Part shown: piece after piece, positions 1-5,325 of the stretch
How the letters are laid out: each line of letters starts with the position of its first letter
Position numbering within the stretch: position 1 is the first letter of the stretch
Origin: Candidatus Competibacteraceae bacterium
Lineage (GTDB): Bacteria > Pseudomonadota > Gammaproteobacteria > Competibacterales > Competibacteraceae
DNA length: 5,934 nucleotides
Direction: 5' to 3'
Assembly: GCA_020444985.1 (NCBI GenBank)
Contig: JAGRHK010000123.1
Location: 1 to 5,934, forward strand
Notes under the pieces: generated by a model
The model's input: the letters and a program-made list of their open reading frames with translations, nothing else
Told to the model about the DNA's origin: nothing
Databases searched by the model: none
Position numbers and translations under genes: made by a program

Positions 1-339
1 CTGCCCAGCGGCATCGTGGTGGAATGCCAGGACGAGCGTTCCCAACACAAGAACCGTTCGCGGGCCATGTCCCTGTTACAGGCCAAGCTGTTGACTGCGG
101 AACAGGAGAAGCAGGCCAGCGATCAGGCGCGGACCCGGAAGCTGCTGGTGGGCAGCGGCGACCGTTCCGAACGCATCCGCACCTATAATTTTCCCCAGGG
201 TCGCGTTACCGACCATCGCATCAATCTGACGCTGTACAAACTGGGCGAAGTGCTGGAAGGCCAGATCGATTCGGTCATCGATCCGCTGATTCAGGAACAA
301 CGCCTGCTGGATCTGCACGCGCTCATCGAAGGATTGTAA
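1..339 (+). CDS. prfA: Peptide chain release factor 1, C-terminal part (5' end outside window)
   Basis: RF1 is the cytoplasmic class I release factor that reads UAA and UAG and triggers peptide release. The open frame begins at base 1 and shows 112 residues ending at TAA. It opens with LPSGIVVECQDERSQHKN, continues through GSGDRSERIRTYNFPQGRVTDHR and ends in a short helix-rich tail. These are the strongly conserved blocks that follow the GGQ loop in RF1; GGQ itself would lie about 15 residues beyond the left edge. Compared from memory with the 360-residue E. coli protein, the visible part corresponds to about residue 249 to the end, so the 3' end looks intact. RF2 is excluded by the close match to the RF1 form of these blocks and by the context. 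The next gene starts 42 bases downstream in the same reading frame after the stop, so they may be co-transcribed. The usual partner prmC, which methylates the GGQ glutamine, does not follow. Confidence 0.96.
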   Translation: MPSGIVVECQDERSQHKNRSRAMSLLQAKLLTAEQEKQASDQARTRKLLVGSGDRSERIRTYNFPQGRVTDHRINLTLYKLGEVLEGQIDSVIDPLIQEQRLLDLHALIEGL

Positions 340-381
340 GAGACAACGGCCCGTGATCCAGCCATTGTCCGACTGGATGGT

Positions 382-1317
382 ATGTCAAAACCCTTGCATT
401 GCGCCACGCTTTCGAACGCTCTGATGCAAACTGATCTTGCGCCGGAGGTGGTGTGGTCATTGCTGCTTGAACTGCGCCGCGCCGCTCGCGCCTGGGAGGC
501 GCGACCCGCTGGCCTCGGTTTTGGATTAACCGTGAGCGGGCAACCGACGCTGACGCCTGCCGCTGACGCGACTGCGTTCATTGAGATTACCGATACCGGT
601 TCCTGGATCGCCCGAAGGCCGATTCCCCCATTCAGCGCCGAATTATTGGATCTTTATCTGCCCATGGCTCTGGCTGATCGACGGCAACCGTTCACTCTGG
701 CGCATCTTGGGCAAAGTCTCGATGGTCGCATTGCGACGGTCTGCGGCGCATCCTGTTCTATCAATGGCCCTGAAAATCTGACGCATCTGCACCGGATGCG
801 CGCGCTGTCTGATGCCGTTCTGGTCGGTGCGGGTACGGTGGAGTGCGATGATCCACAATTGACCACCCGGCGAGTTGTCGGACCCCATCCGGTGCGCGTG
901 GTCATCGACCCTCATCGCCGCCTGGACGCTGCGCACCGTCTATTTCAGGACCGAACCGCGCCGACCTGGTTGATCTGCGCCGAAGCGCTGGCTGATCAGC
1001 CGGGGCCGGGCTACGCCGAGGTCATCGGCATTCCTCAGGAAGATCAATGCCTGTCGCTGCGGGAGATGGTGCAACGGTTGCGCGAGCGGGGGTTATGCGG
1101 GTTGTTTATTGAAGGCGGTGGCGTAACGGTGTCCGCCTTTCTGCAAGCCGGTATGCTGGATTGCTTGCAACTGGGCATCGCGCCGCTGATTATCGGCTCG
1201 GGTCGACCCGGCGTAACATTGCCCGTGATTGACCATTTATCCCAGGGGCTGCGCCCATGCCATCGCCGCTACATCATGGGAGAAGATGTATTATTCGATT
1301 GCTGGTTGCGCGACTGA
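382..1317 (+). CDS. Stand-alone RibD C-terminal domain (DHFR-like) reductase with N-terminal extension
   Basis: This 311-residue protein has a RibD_C/DHFR-fold reductase domain from about residue 103 to the end. Visible blocks are LAHLGQSLDGRIA (106-118), NGPENLTHLHRMR (128-140), DAVLVGAGTVECDDPQL (144-160), PVRVVIDPHRRL (170-181), FIEGGGVTVSAFL (242-254) and IAPLIIGSGRPGV (266-278). In bifunctional RibD this domain is the NADPH-dependent reductase of riboflavin synthesis. The zinc deaminase motif of full RibD is absent: residues 1-102 contain no HAE or PCxxxGxxPPC pattern and are unrecognised. The protein could therefore be a separate pyrimidine reductase or a reductase for another pterin-like substrate; the substrate is not shown by the sequence. 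The start is uncertain. ATG 382 lacks a well-spaced Shine-Dalgarno (GGATGG ends one base before it), while the in-frame ATG at 424 has none either. It lies 42 bases after prfA and probably shares its transcript. Confidence 0.8.
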   Translation: MSKPLHCATLSNALMQTDLAPEVVWSLLLELRRAARAWEARPAGLGFGLTVSGQPTLTPAADATAFIEITDTGSWIARRPIPPFSAELLDLYLPMALADRRQPFTLAHLGQSLDGRIATVCGASCSINGPENLTHLHRMRALSDAVLVGAGTVECDDPQLTTRRVVGPHPVRVVIDPHRRLDAAHRLFQDRTAPTWLICAEALADQPGPGYAEVIGIPQEDQCLSLREMVQRLRERGLCGLFIEGGGVTVSAFLQAGMLDCLQLGIAPLIIGSGRPGVTLPVIDHLSQGLRPCHRRYIMGEDVLFDCWLRD

Positions 1318-1331
1318 TTGCTGGAACGTTC

Positions 1332-1373
1332 TTAGAAACTGCGTAGGATATCAACGCTTCATACAGTTTCTAA
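1332..1373. repeat. Perfect 10-bp inverted repeat with 22-base loop
   Basis: TTAGAAACTG (1332-1341) is matched exactly by its reverse complement CAGTTTCTAA (1364-1373). It begins 14 bases after the reductase stop codon. The spacer holds a weaker CGT/ACG pairing (1342-1344 with 1354-1356) around GATATC. The plus strand continues with an AT-rich run (TAATAATTTG) but not a clean T tract, so this may be a weak terminator for the upstream operon, for the convergent tRNA transcript, or both. The long loop and exact arms also fit a small palindromic or MITE-like element. Sequence alone does not decide between these. Confidence 0.6.
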
Positions 1374-1408
1374 TAATTTGTTCAATATGAAATTTCAATG
1401 ATTCGAAA

Positions 1409-1484
1409 TGGCGCTCCCTAGGGGTTTCGAACCCCTGTTCCCGCCGTGAGAGGGCGGTGTCCTAGGCCACTAGACGAAGGGAGC
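1409..1484 (-). tRNA. tRNA-Glu, anticodon CTC, CCA encoded
   Basis: Read on the minus strand, the cloverleaf is complete. The acceptor stem is GCTCCCT (1484-1478) with AGGGAGC (1419-1413). The D arm is GTC/GAC, the anticodon stem is CCGCC/GGCGG, and the T arm is AGGGG-TTCGAAA-CCCCT. The anticodon loop CTCTCAC puts CTC at positions 34-36 (forward bases 1448-1450). The body is 73 nt (1412-1484), with discriminator G at 1412 followed by an encoded CCA at 1411-1409. The sequence closely resembles E. coli tRNA-Glu, which has UUC instead. A CUC anticodon reads GAG only, so a UUC isoacceptor should exist elsewhere in the genome. The gene stands alone, convergent with the upstream reductase and divergent from pcnB. 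Confidence 0.97.
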
Positions 1485-1519
1485 AAGATTGCTGACTGGC
1501 GTCTTGAAAAGAAAGATGT

Positions 1520-1547
1520 ATTATACGCAGGCTTTGATTTCAAACAA
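1520..1547 (-). promoter_or_regulatory. Sigma70-type promoter for tRNA-Glu
   Basis: On the minus strand, a perfect TATAAT (-10, forward 1525-1520) lies 16 bases downstream of TTGTTT (-35, forward 1547-1542, four of six matches to TTGACA). Transcription would start near 1512-1514, leaving a leader of about 28 nt before the mature tRNA 5' end at 1484. The -35 hexamer overlaps by two bases an AAGAG that may serve as the pcnB ribosome binding site. The same bases read TATTAT on the plus strand (1519-1524), so a second, divergent -10 for pcnB is possible, but I see no good plus-strand -35 for it. Confidence 0.7.
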
Positions 1548-1550
1548 GAG
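1546..1550 (+). promoter_or_regulatory. Candidate weak ribosome binding site for pcnB
   Basis: AAGAG lies 14 bases before the TTG at 1565, longer than the usual 5-10 bases. No better purine-rich site is present. Together with a non-AUG start this suggests poor initiation, which would keep poly(A) polymerase scarce. Confidence 0.35.
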
Positions 1551-1564
1551 CTTGTAAATATTCC

Positions 1565-2914
1565 TTGGAATCCCAAAACCTGATCGCGCTGCCGATCCTC
1601 ATTCCCCGCCCCGAACATAACATTTCGCGGGCCAATATCAGCGCCAACGCCGTCAAGGTCCTGTACCGGCTGCACGACGCTGGATACCGCGCCTGTCTGG
1701 TCGGCGGTGGCGTACGCGACTTGCTGCTGGGGTGCGAACCAAAAGACTTCGACATCGCCACCGACGCCCGGCCCGAACAAGTCCATAAACTCTTCCGTAA
1801 CTGTCGACTGATTGGTCGTCGCTTCCGGCTGGCCCATGTGCGTTTTGGTCAGGAAATCGTCGAAGTCGCCACCTTCCGCGCCCATAGTGAGGAGGGCGAA
1901 AGCTCCGGCGTAGAACGCGCCGCAGACGGCCGCATTCTCAGCGACAATGTTTACGGCAACATCGAGGAAGATGCCTGGCGACGGGATTTCACGATCAACG
2001 CCCTGTACTACGACATCGCCAATTTCGCCGTGCTGGACTATGTGGGCGGCATGGCGGACCTGGAAGCCGGATTGATTCGCCTGATTGGCGACCCGACGCA
2101 ACGCTACCACGAAGATCCGGTACGGATGCTGCGCGCGGTGCGCTTCGTCGCCAAACTGGGCTTGCGGTTCGATCCGGCCACCGAAGCGCCTTTGCACCGC
2201 CTCGGCCACTTGTTGGAACAGATTCCGCCCGCCCGTCTGTTCGATGAAATTCTCAAACTGTTCATGAACGGTTGCGCTATTCAGGCGTTTGAACTACTAC
2301 GCCATTATCGGTTGTTCAACTGGCTGTTCCCAGCCACGGAACGTTGCTTGAGCCGCCAGCAACAACATTATCCGAAAACCCTGCTGATGCGCGCCTTGGC
2401 GAATACGGATCAGCGTTTGACGGAAAATAAACCGGTCAATCCAGCGTTCCTGTTCGCCGCATTGCTCTGGGAACCTCTGCGCGAACAGACACAGCGCTTG
2501 CACGCGGATGGCATGGATGAATATGCCACTCTGCAAGAAGCTGCGGACGCTGTGATCCGTGAACAAAGCCGACATGTTGCGCTACCGCGTCGCTATAGCT
2601 TGCCCATGCGGGAAATCTGGGAGTTGCAGCCGCGCCTGACGCAAATAACCGGTAAACGACCGCTGCGGTTGGCGAGCCATCCCCGTTTCCGGGCTGCTTA
2701 TGACTTTTTGATGCTGCGCGCTGACGCGGATGAGCAAGCGGCAGAGCTGGCTGACTGGTGGACTCGCTTTTTGCAGATGGACGAGGCGGAACGCCTCCAG
2801 GCTACGCAACCCGCAACGCGCATCCAGGCGAAAAAAGGCAAACCGCGTCGCCGACGTAAATCCCGATCCGTTGGGCAGAATCAGCCCGCGCCCCCCTCAG
2901 GGCTGGATATCTGA
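1565..2914 (+). CDS. pcnB: Poly(A) polymerase I
   Basis: PcnB adds 3' poly(A) tails to RNA and so promotes decay by exonucleases. The 449-residue product has the class II nucleotidyltransferase head: LVGGGVRDLLLG (45-56), the catalytic pair in KDFDIAT (D61 and D63), FRNCRLIGRRFRLAHV (77-92) and RRDFTINALYYD (139-150). The RNA-binding neck follows with GDPTQRYHEDPVRMLRAVRF (175-194). A very basic tail (about 423-435, KKGKPRRRRKSRS) is typical of bacterial PcnB. The FRNCRLIGRRFRLAHV block, basic tail and folK neighbour point to poly(A) polymerase; CCA-adding enzyme is less likely. An in-frame TGA at 1535 and the lack of any ATG, GTG or other TTG before the conserved core leave TTG 1565 as the best start; the first internal Met is residue 163. 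It heads a cluster with folK, 24 bases downstream. Confidence 0.95.
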   Translation: MESQNLIALPILIPRPEHNISRANISANAVKVLYRLHDAGYRACLVGGGVRDLLLGCEPKDFDIATDARPEQVHKLFRNCRLIGRRFRLAHVRFGQEIVEVATFRAHSEEGESSGVERAADGRILSDNVYGNIEEDAWRRDFTINALYYDIANFAVLDYVGGMADLEAGLIRLIGDPTQRYHEDPVRMLRAVRFVAKLGLRFDPATEAPLHRLGHLLEQIPPARLFDEILKLFMNGCAIQAFELLRHYRLFNWLFPATERCLSRQQQHYPKTLLMRALANTDQRLTENKPVNPAFLFAALLWEPLREQTQRLHADGMDEYATLQEAADAVIREQSRHVALPRRYSLPMREIWELQPRLTQITGKRPLRLASHPRFRAAYDFLMLRADADEQAAELADWWTRFLQMDEAERLQATQPATRIQAKKGKPRRRRKSRSVGQNQPAPPSGLDI

Positions 2915-2938
2915 CGTTTCCTGCAGAGCGCCGCTTCC

Positions 2939-3499
2939 ATGCCGCCCGTCGCTGCTTACATCGGCATTGGCAGTAATCTGCACGACCCGGCAAGCCAGGT
3001 TCGACGCGCGTTCCAGGCGTTAGCCACCCTGCCCGCCAGTCGGTTGACGGCGCGCTCACCCTGGTACCGAACGGCTCCGGTCGGCGGCCCCATCAACCAG
3101 CCCGACTATCTCAACGCCGTCGCCGCTCTGGAGACCACGTTGACTCCCGATGCTTTGCTGGCTGCGCTTCAGGCGGTGGAAAATGCTCAGGGGCGAGTCC
3201 GCGCTGAGCGCTGGGGGCCGCGCACTCTGGATCTGGATCTATTGCTGTACGGTTCCATCATCCGCGCTGATCCGCAACTTGCCTTGCCCCATCCTCGCCT
3301 GCATCAACGCGCCTTTGTTTTGTATCCCTTGCATGATATCGCGCCGGATTTGACGATCCCTGGACAGGGAAAATTAACGACGTTACTCGGAAATTGTCCA
3401 TTCCAAGACATCGTTCGTCTGGACATTGCAAACGAACCGGTTACGATAGCGCCGCCAAACTCAGTTCCAATAGAACCTTACTTAAACCCGCCATCCTGA
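2939..3499 (+). CDS. folK: 6-hydroxymethyl-7,8-dihydropterin pyrophosphokinase (HPPK)
   Basis: FolK transfers pyrophosphate from ATP to 6-hydroxymethyl-dihydropterin, the step before dihydropteroate synthase in folate synthesis. The 186-residue protein begins with AAYIGIGSNL (5-14), then PWYRTAPVGGPINQPDYLNA (41-60) and GRVRAERWGPRTLDLDLLLYG (85-105). That last block is the HPPK signature, with metal-binding aspartates D98 and D100. LPHPRLHQRAFVLYPL (116-131) supplies the conserved histidine, H118. The family core ends near residue 160, so about 25 C-terminal residues are a variable tail of lower GC content. ATG 2939 places GSNL at the usual distance from the N-terminus; the upstream GCAGAG is only a weak ribosome site. 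It sits between pcnB and panB, the order known from E. coli, and folate made through it feeds the methylene-tetrahydrofolate used by PanB. Confidence 0.96.
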   Translation: MPPVAAYIGIGSNLHDPASQVRRAFQALATLPASRLTARSPWYRTAPVGGPINQPDYLNAVAALETTLTPDALLAALQAVENAQGRVRAERWGPRTLDLDLLLYGSIIRADPQLALPHPRLHQRAFVLYPLHDIAPDLTIPGQGKLTTLLGNCPFQDIVRLDIANEPVTIAPPNSVPIEPYLNPPS

Positions 3500-3515
3500 C
3501 TCCATTCGTTATTGC

Positions 3516-3533
3516 TGGAGCAGGGCGGCTCCA
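3516..3533 (+). other. Small hairpin in the panB leader
   Basis: TGGAGC (3516-3521) pairs with GCTCCA (3528-3533) around a six-base AGGGCG loop, ending 13 bases before the panB ATG. No T run follows, so it is not an intrinsic terminator. It could modulate ribosome access or be chance; a 6-bp stem is short. Confidence 0.3.
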
Positions 3534-3546
3534 TGCAGAGTACGCC

Positions 3547-4365
3547 ATGTACAAAGACGCATCGACTCATAAGCCGATTACGGTCACGACCCTGGCGAAG
3601 ATGAAGCGCAACGGGGAAAAATTTGCGGTGCTAACGGCCTATGACGCCAGTTTCGCGGCGTTGCTGGAAGCAGCCGGCGTGGAGGTTATCCTGGTCGGCG
3701 ATTCGCTGGGCATGGTCATTCAGGGGCAGCGCACCACGGTGCCAGTGACGCTGGATGACATGATTTATCACACCCGTCTGGTGGCGCGAGGCTGTGAGAC
3801 GGCCCTGGTCATGGCCGATATGCCCTTTGCCAGCTATCCAACGGTCGAACAAGCCGTGTACAGCGCGGCGCGGCTGATGCAGGAAGGCGGTGCGCAAATG
3901 GTCAAGTTGGAAGGTGGCGGCTGGCTGGCGGACACCGTGCGCCAGCTCAGTCGCAACGGTATCCCGGTCTGCGCCCATCTGGGTTTGCTGCCGCAGTCCA
4001 TTCACAAACTGGGCGGCTATAAAGTGCAGGGTCGTGAGGAAGCCGCCGCTCGGCAAATGATCGACGAAGCATTGGCCTTGCAGGATGCCGGCGCCGATGT
4101 GGCGCTGGTGGAGTGCATCCCGGCGGAACTCGCGGCGCGGTTGACCGAGGCCCTGGCGATTCCACTGATCGGCATCGGCGCCGGCCCGCATTGCGACGCC
4201 CAAGTGCTGGTCAGTTACGACATGATGGGTATTACCCAAGGCCATCGTCCCCGGTTTTCCAAGAATTTTCTGACCGGTTGCGATAGTTTGCAAACGGCAG
4301 TGGAAACCTACGTGCGCGCGGTCAAAAGCGGCGAATTCCCTGGCCCCGAGCACTGCATTGCCTGA
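3547..4365 (+). CDS. panB: 3-methyl-2-oxobutanoate hydroxymethyltransferase
   Basis: PanB moves the one-carbon unit of 5,10-methylene-tetrahydrofolate onto alpha-ketoisovalerate to give ketopantoate, the first committed step to pantothenate and coenzyme A. The 272-residue TIM-barrel protein matches the family length (264 in E. coli). Visible are FAVLTAYDASFA (26-37), VGDSLGM (50-56) with metal-ligand D52, MADMPF (89-94) with D91, KLEGGGW (120-126), HLGLLPQS (144-151), GGYKVQGR (156-163), LVECIPAELA (187-196) with putative catalytic base E189, and IGIGAGP followed by a HRPRFSKNF block. The frame is open back to ATG 3394, but that start would overlap folK by over 100 bases and add 51 residues without family similarity. 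ATG 3547 gives a normal N-terminus 47 bases after folK. A GAG (3538-3540) six bases before it is a weak ribosome site. panC follows after 19 bases. Confidence 0.96.
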   Translation: MYKDASTHKPITVTTLAKMKRNGEKFAVLTAYDASFAALLEAAGVEVILVGDSLGMVIQGQRTTVPVTLDDMIYHTRLVARGCETALVMADMPFASYPTVEQAVYSAARLMQEGGAQMVKLEGGGWLADTVRQLSRNGIPVCAHLGLLPQSIHKLGGYKVQGREEAAARQMIDEALALQDAGADVALVECIPAELAARLTEALAIPLIGIGAGPHCDAQVLVSYDMMGITQGHRPRFSKNFLTGCDSLQTAVETYVRAVKSGEFPGPEHCIA

Positions 4366-4370
4366 TTGTT

Positions 4371-4376
4371 GAGGAG
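4371..4376 (+). promoter_or_regulatory. Strong ribosome binding site for panC
   Basis: GAGGAG lies eight bases before the panC ATG, in the 19-base gap after panB. It is by far the best Shine-Dalgarno in the window and fixes the panC start at 4385. Confidence 0.85.
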
Positions 4377-4384
4377 CGCTTTTC

Positions 4385-5248
4385 ATGCGGACTGTGCATA
4401 CCCTGACTGAGCTGCGCACCCAGATCATCGCCTGGCGCCGATCCGGCGAAGCCATCGCTTTCGCGCCAACCATGGGCAATCTGCATCGCGGGCATATCCG
4501 CCTGGTGGAACGAGCGCGGCAATGCGCGCCGCGCACCGTCGCCAGCATCTTTGTCAACCCGATGCAGTTTGGCCCGAACGAGGATTACGCCGGTTATCCG
4601 CGCACCCTGGACGAAGATAGTCGTCAATTGGCGGACGCTCGACTGGACCTGCTGTTCGTCCCGGACCTGGCCGACATTTATCCGCGCCCTTTGGAGGACA
4701 TGACGCAGGTAAGCGTGCCGAGATGCACCACCGTACTCTGCGGAGCCAGCCGCCCCGTCCATTTTGGGGGCGTCGCTACGATTGTCGCCAAACTCTTCAA
4801 TATGGTGCAACCGGACATTGCCGTGTTCGGCGAAAAGGATTGGCAGCAACTGATGGTTATCCGCCGAATGACGGCGGACCTGAACCTACCGATCCAGATC
4901 GTCGGCGTACCGACCGTGCGGGAAGAAGATGGCCTGGCGATGAGTTCACGTAATGGCTATCTATCTGCTGAGCAACGGGCGATCGCTCCGACCCTGTATG
5001 CCACGCTACAGACCACGGCGGAGCGTTGGCGACAAGGCGAACAGGATGTTGCAAGTTTGGAAGAGGATGCCAGAGCGCAACTCACGGCGGCGGGCTTTCG
5101 CCCGGATTATTTTGAAATCCGTCACGCTGCAACCCTGCAGCGGCCTACTCCTGAAGACAAGGCGGTTGATTTGCGGATTTTCGCCGCTGCCTGGCTCGGT
5201 CCGGCGCGGCTGATCGATAATCTGGCGATCGCTCATCTCCCCGCCTGA
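4385..5248 (+). CDS. panC: Pantothenate synthetase (pantoate--beta-alanine ligase)
   Basis: PanC condenses pantoate with beta-alanine through a pantoyl-adenylate, using ATP, to give pantothenate. The 287-residue protein has the expected length. ATP-site motifs are PTMGNLHRGH (28-37, the HIGH-like motif) and MSSRNGYL (186-193, the KMSKS-like loop). FVNPMQF (56-62), ASRPVHFGG (121-129), FGEKDWQQL (148-156) and ARLIDN (274-279) are also family blocks. Two positions differ from the more usual RPGHFRG form: Val at 125 for Gly and Gly at 128 for Arg or Asp. The catalytic histidines and FGEKD are intact, so the enzyme is probably active. It is the last gene of the cluster. panD, which supplies beta-alanine, is not next to it here. 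Transcription probably ends at the GC-rich palindrome starting 15 bases downstream. Confidence 0.97.
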   Translation: MRTVHTLTELRTQIIAWRRSGEAIAFAPTMGNLHRGHIRLVERARQCAPRTVASIFVNPMQFGPNEDYAGYPRTLDEDSRQLADARLDLLFVPDLADIYPRPLEDMTQVSVPRCTTVLCGASRPVHFGGVATIVAKLFNMVQPDIAVFGEKDWQQLMVIRRMTADLNLPIQIVGVPTVREEDGLAMSSRNGYLSAEQRAIAPTLYATLQTTAERWRQGEQDVASLEEDARAQLTAAGFRPDYFEIRHAATLQRPTPEDKAVDLRIFAAAWLGPARLIDNLAIAHLPA

Positions 5249-5263
5249 ATCCTGCTCCCCAGG

Positions 5264-5293
5264 CCCCCCCTGACCCGCTAGCGGGCGAGGGGG
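5264..5293. terminator. GC-rich palindrome between convergent genes, possible bidirectional terminator or dispersed repeat
   Basis: The outer arms CCCCCT (5266-5271) and AGGGGG (5288-5293) pair. A two-base mismatch follows, then CCCG (5274-5277) pairs with CGGG (5282-5285) around CTAG; the centre CCCGCTAGCGGG is a perfect 12-bp palindrome. The stem would be very stable, and it lies between the ends of panC and the opposing ATPase gene, where a terminator is expected. There is no T tract on either side, so it is not a classical intrinsic terminator. Similar pyrimidine-rich arms around a CCCGCTAGCGGG-like core occur as common intergenic repeats in many proteobacterial genomes, which is an alternative reading. 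Confidence 0.55.
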
Positions 5294-5325
5294 AATGATT
5301 GCAAACATACTCGGAAGCGTCACAC

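Noticed and set aside
382..690. Reading the N-terminal part of the reductase as the RibD deaminase domain
   Set aside because: No HAE or PCxxxGxxPPC zinc motif is present in residues 1-102, and the length is too short for that domain.
1409..1484. tRNA gene as an integration site for a mobile element
   Set aside because: No integrase gene and no second copy of the tRNA 3' end occur within the window; flanking genes are housekeeping.
1418..2209. Minus-strand open frame of 263 codons over tRNA-Glu and the first half of pcnB
   Set aside because: It covers the tRNA gene and the conserved catalytic head of pcnB in antisense, with no motif of its own.
3394..3546. Longer PanB beginning at ATG 3394
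   Set aside because: It would overlap folK by 106 bases and add 51 residues with no similarity to PanB N-termini.
3631..4557. Minus-strand open frame of 308 codons across panB and the panC start
   Set aside because: It lies antisense to panB and panC, both with clear family motifs; its translation has no recognisable domain and looks like a shadow frame in GC-rich DNA.
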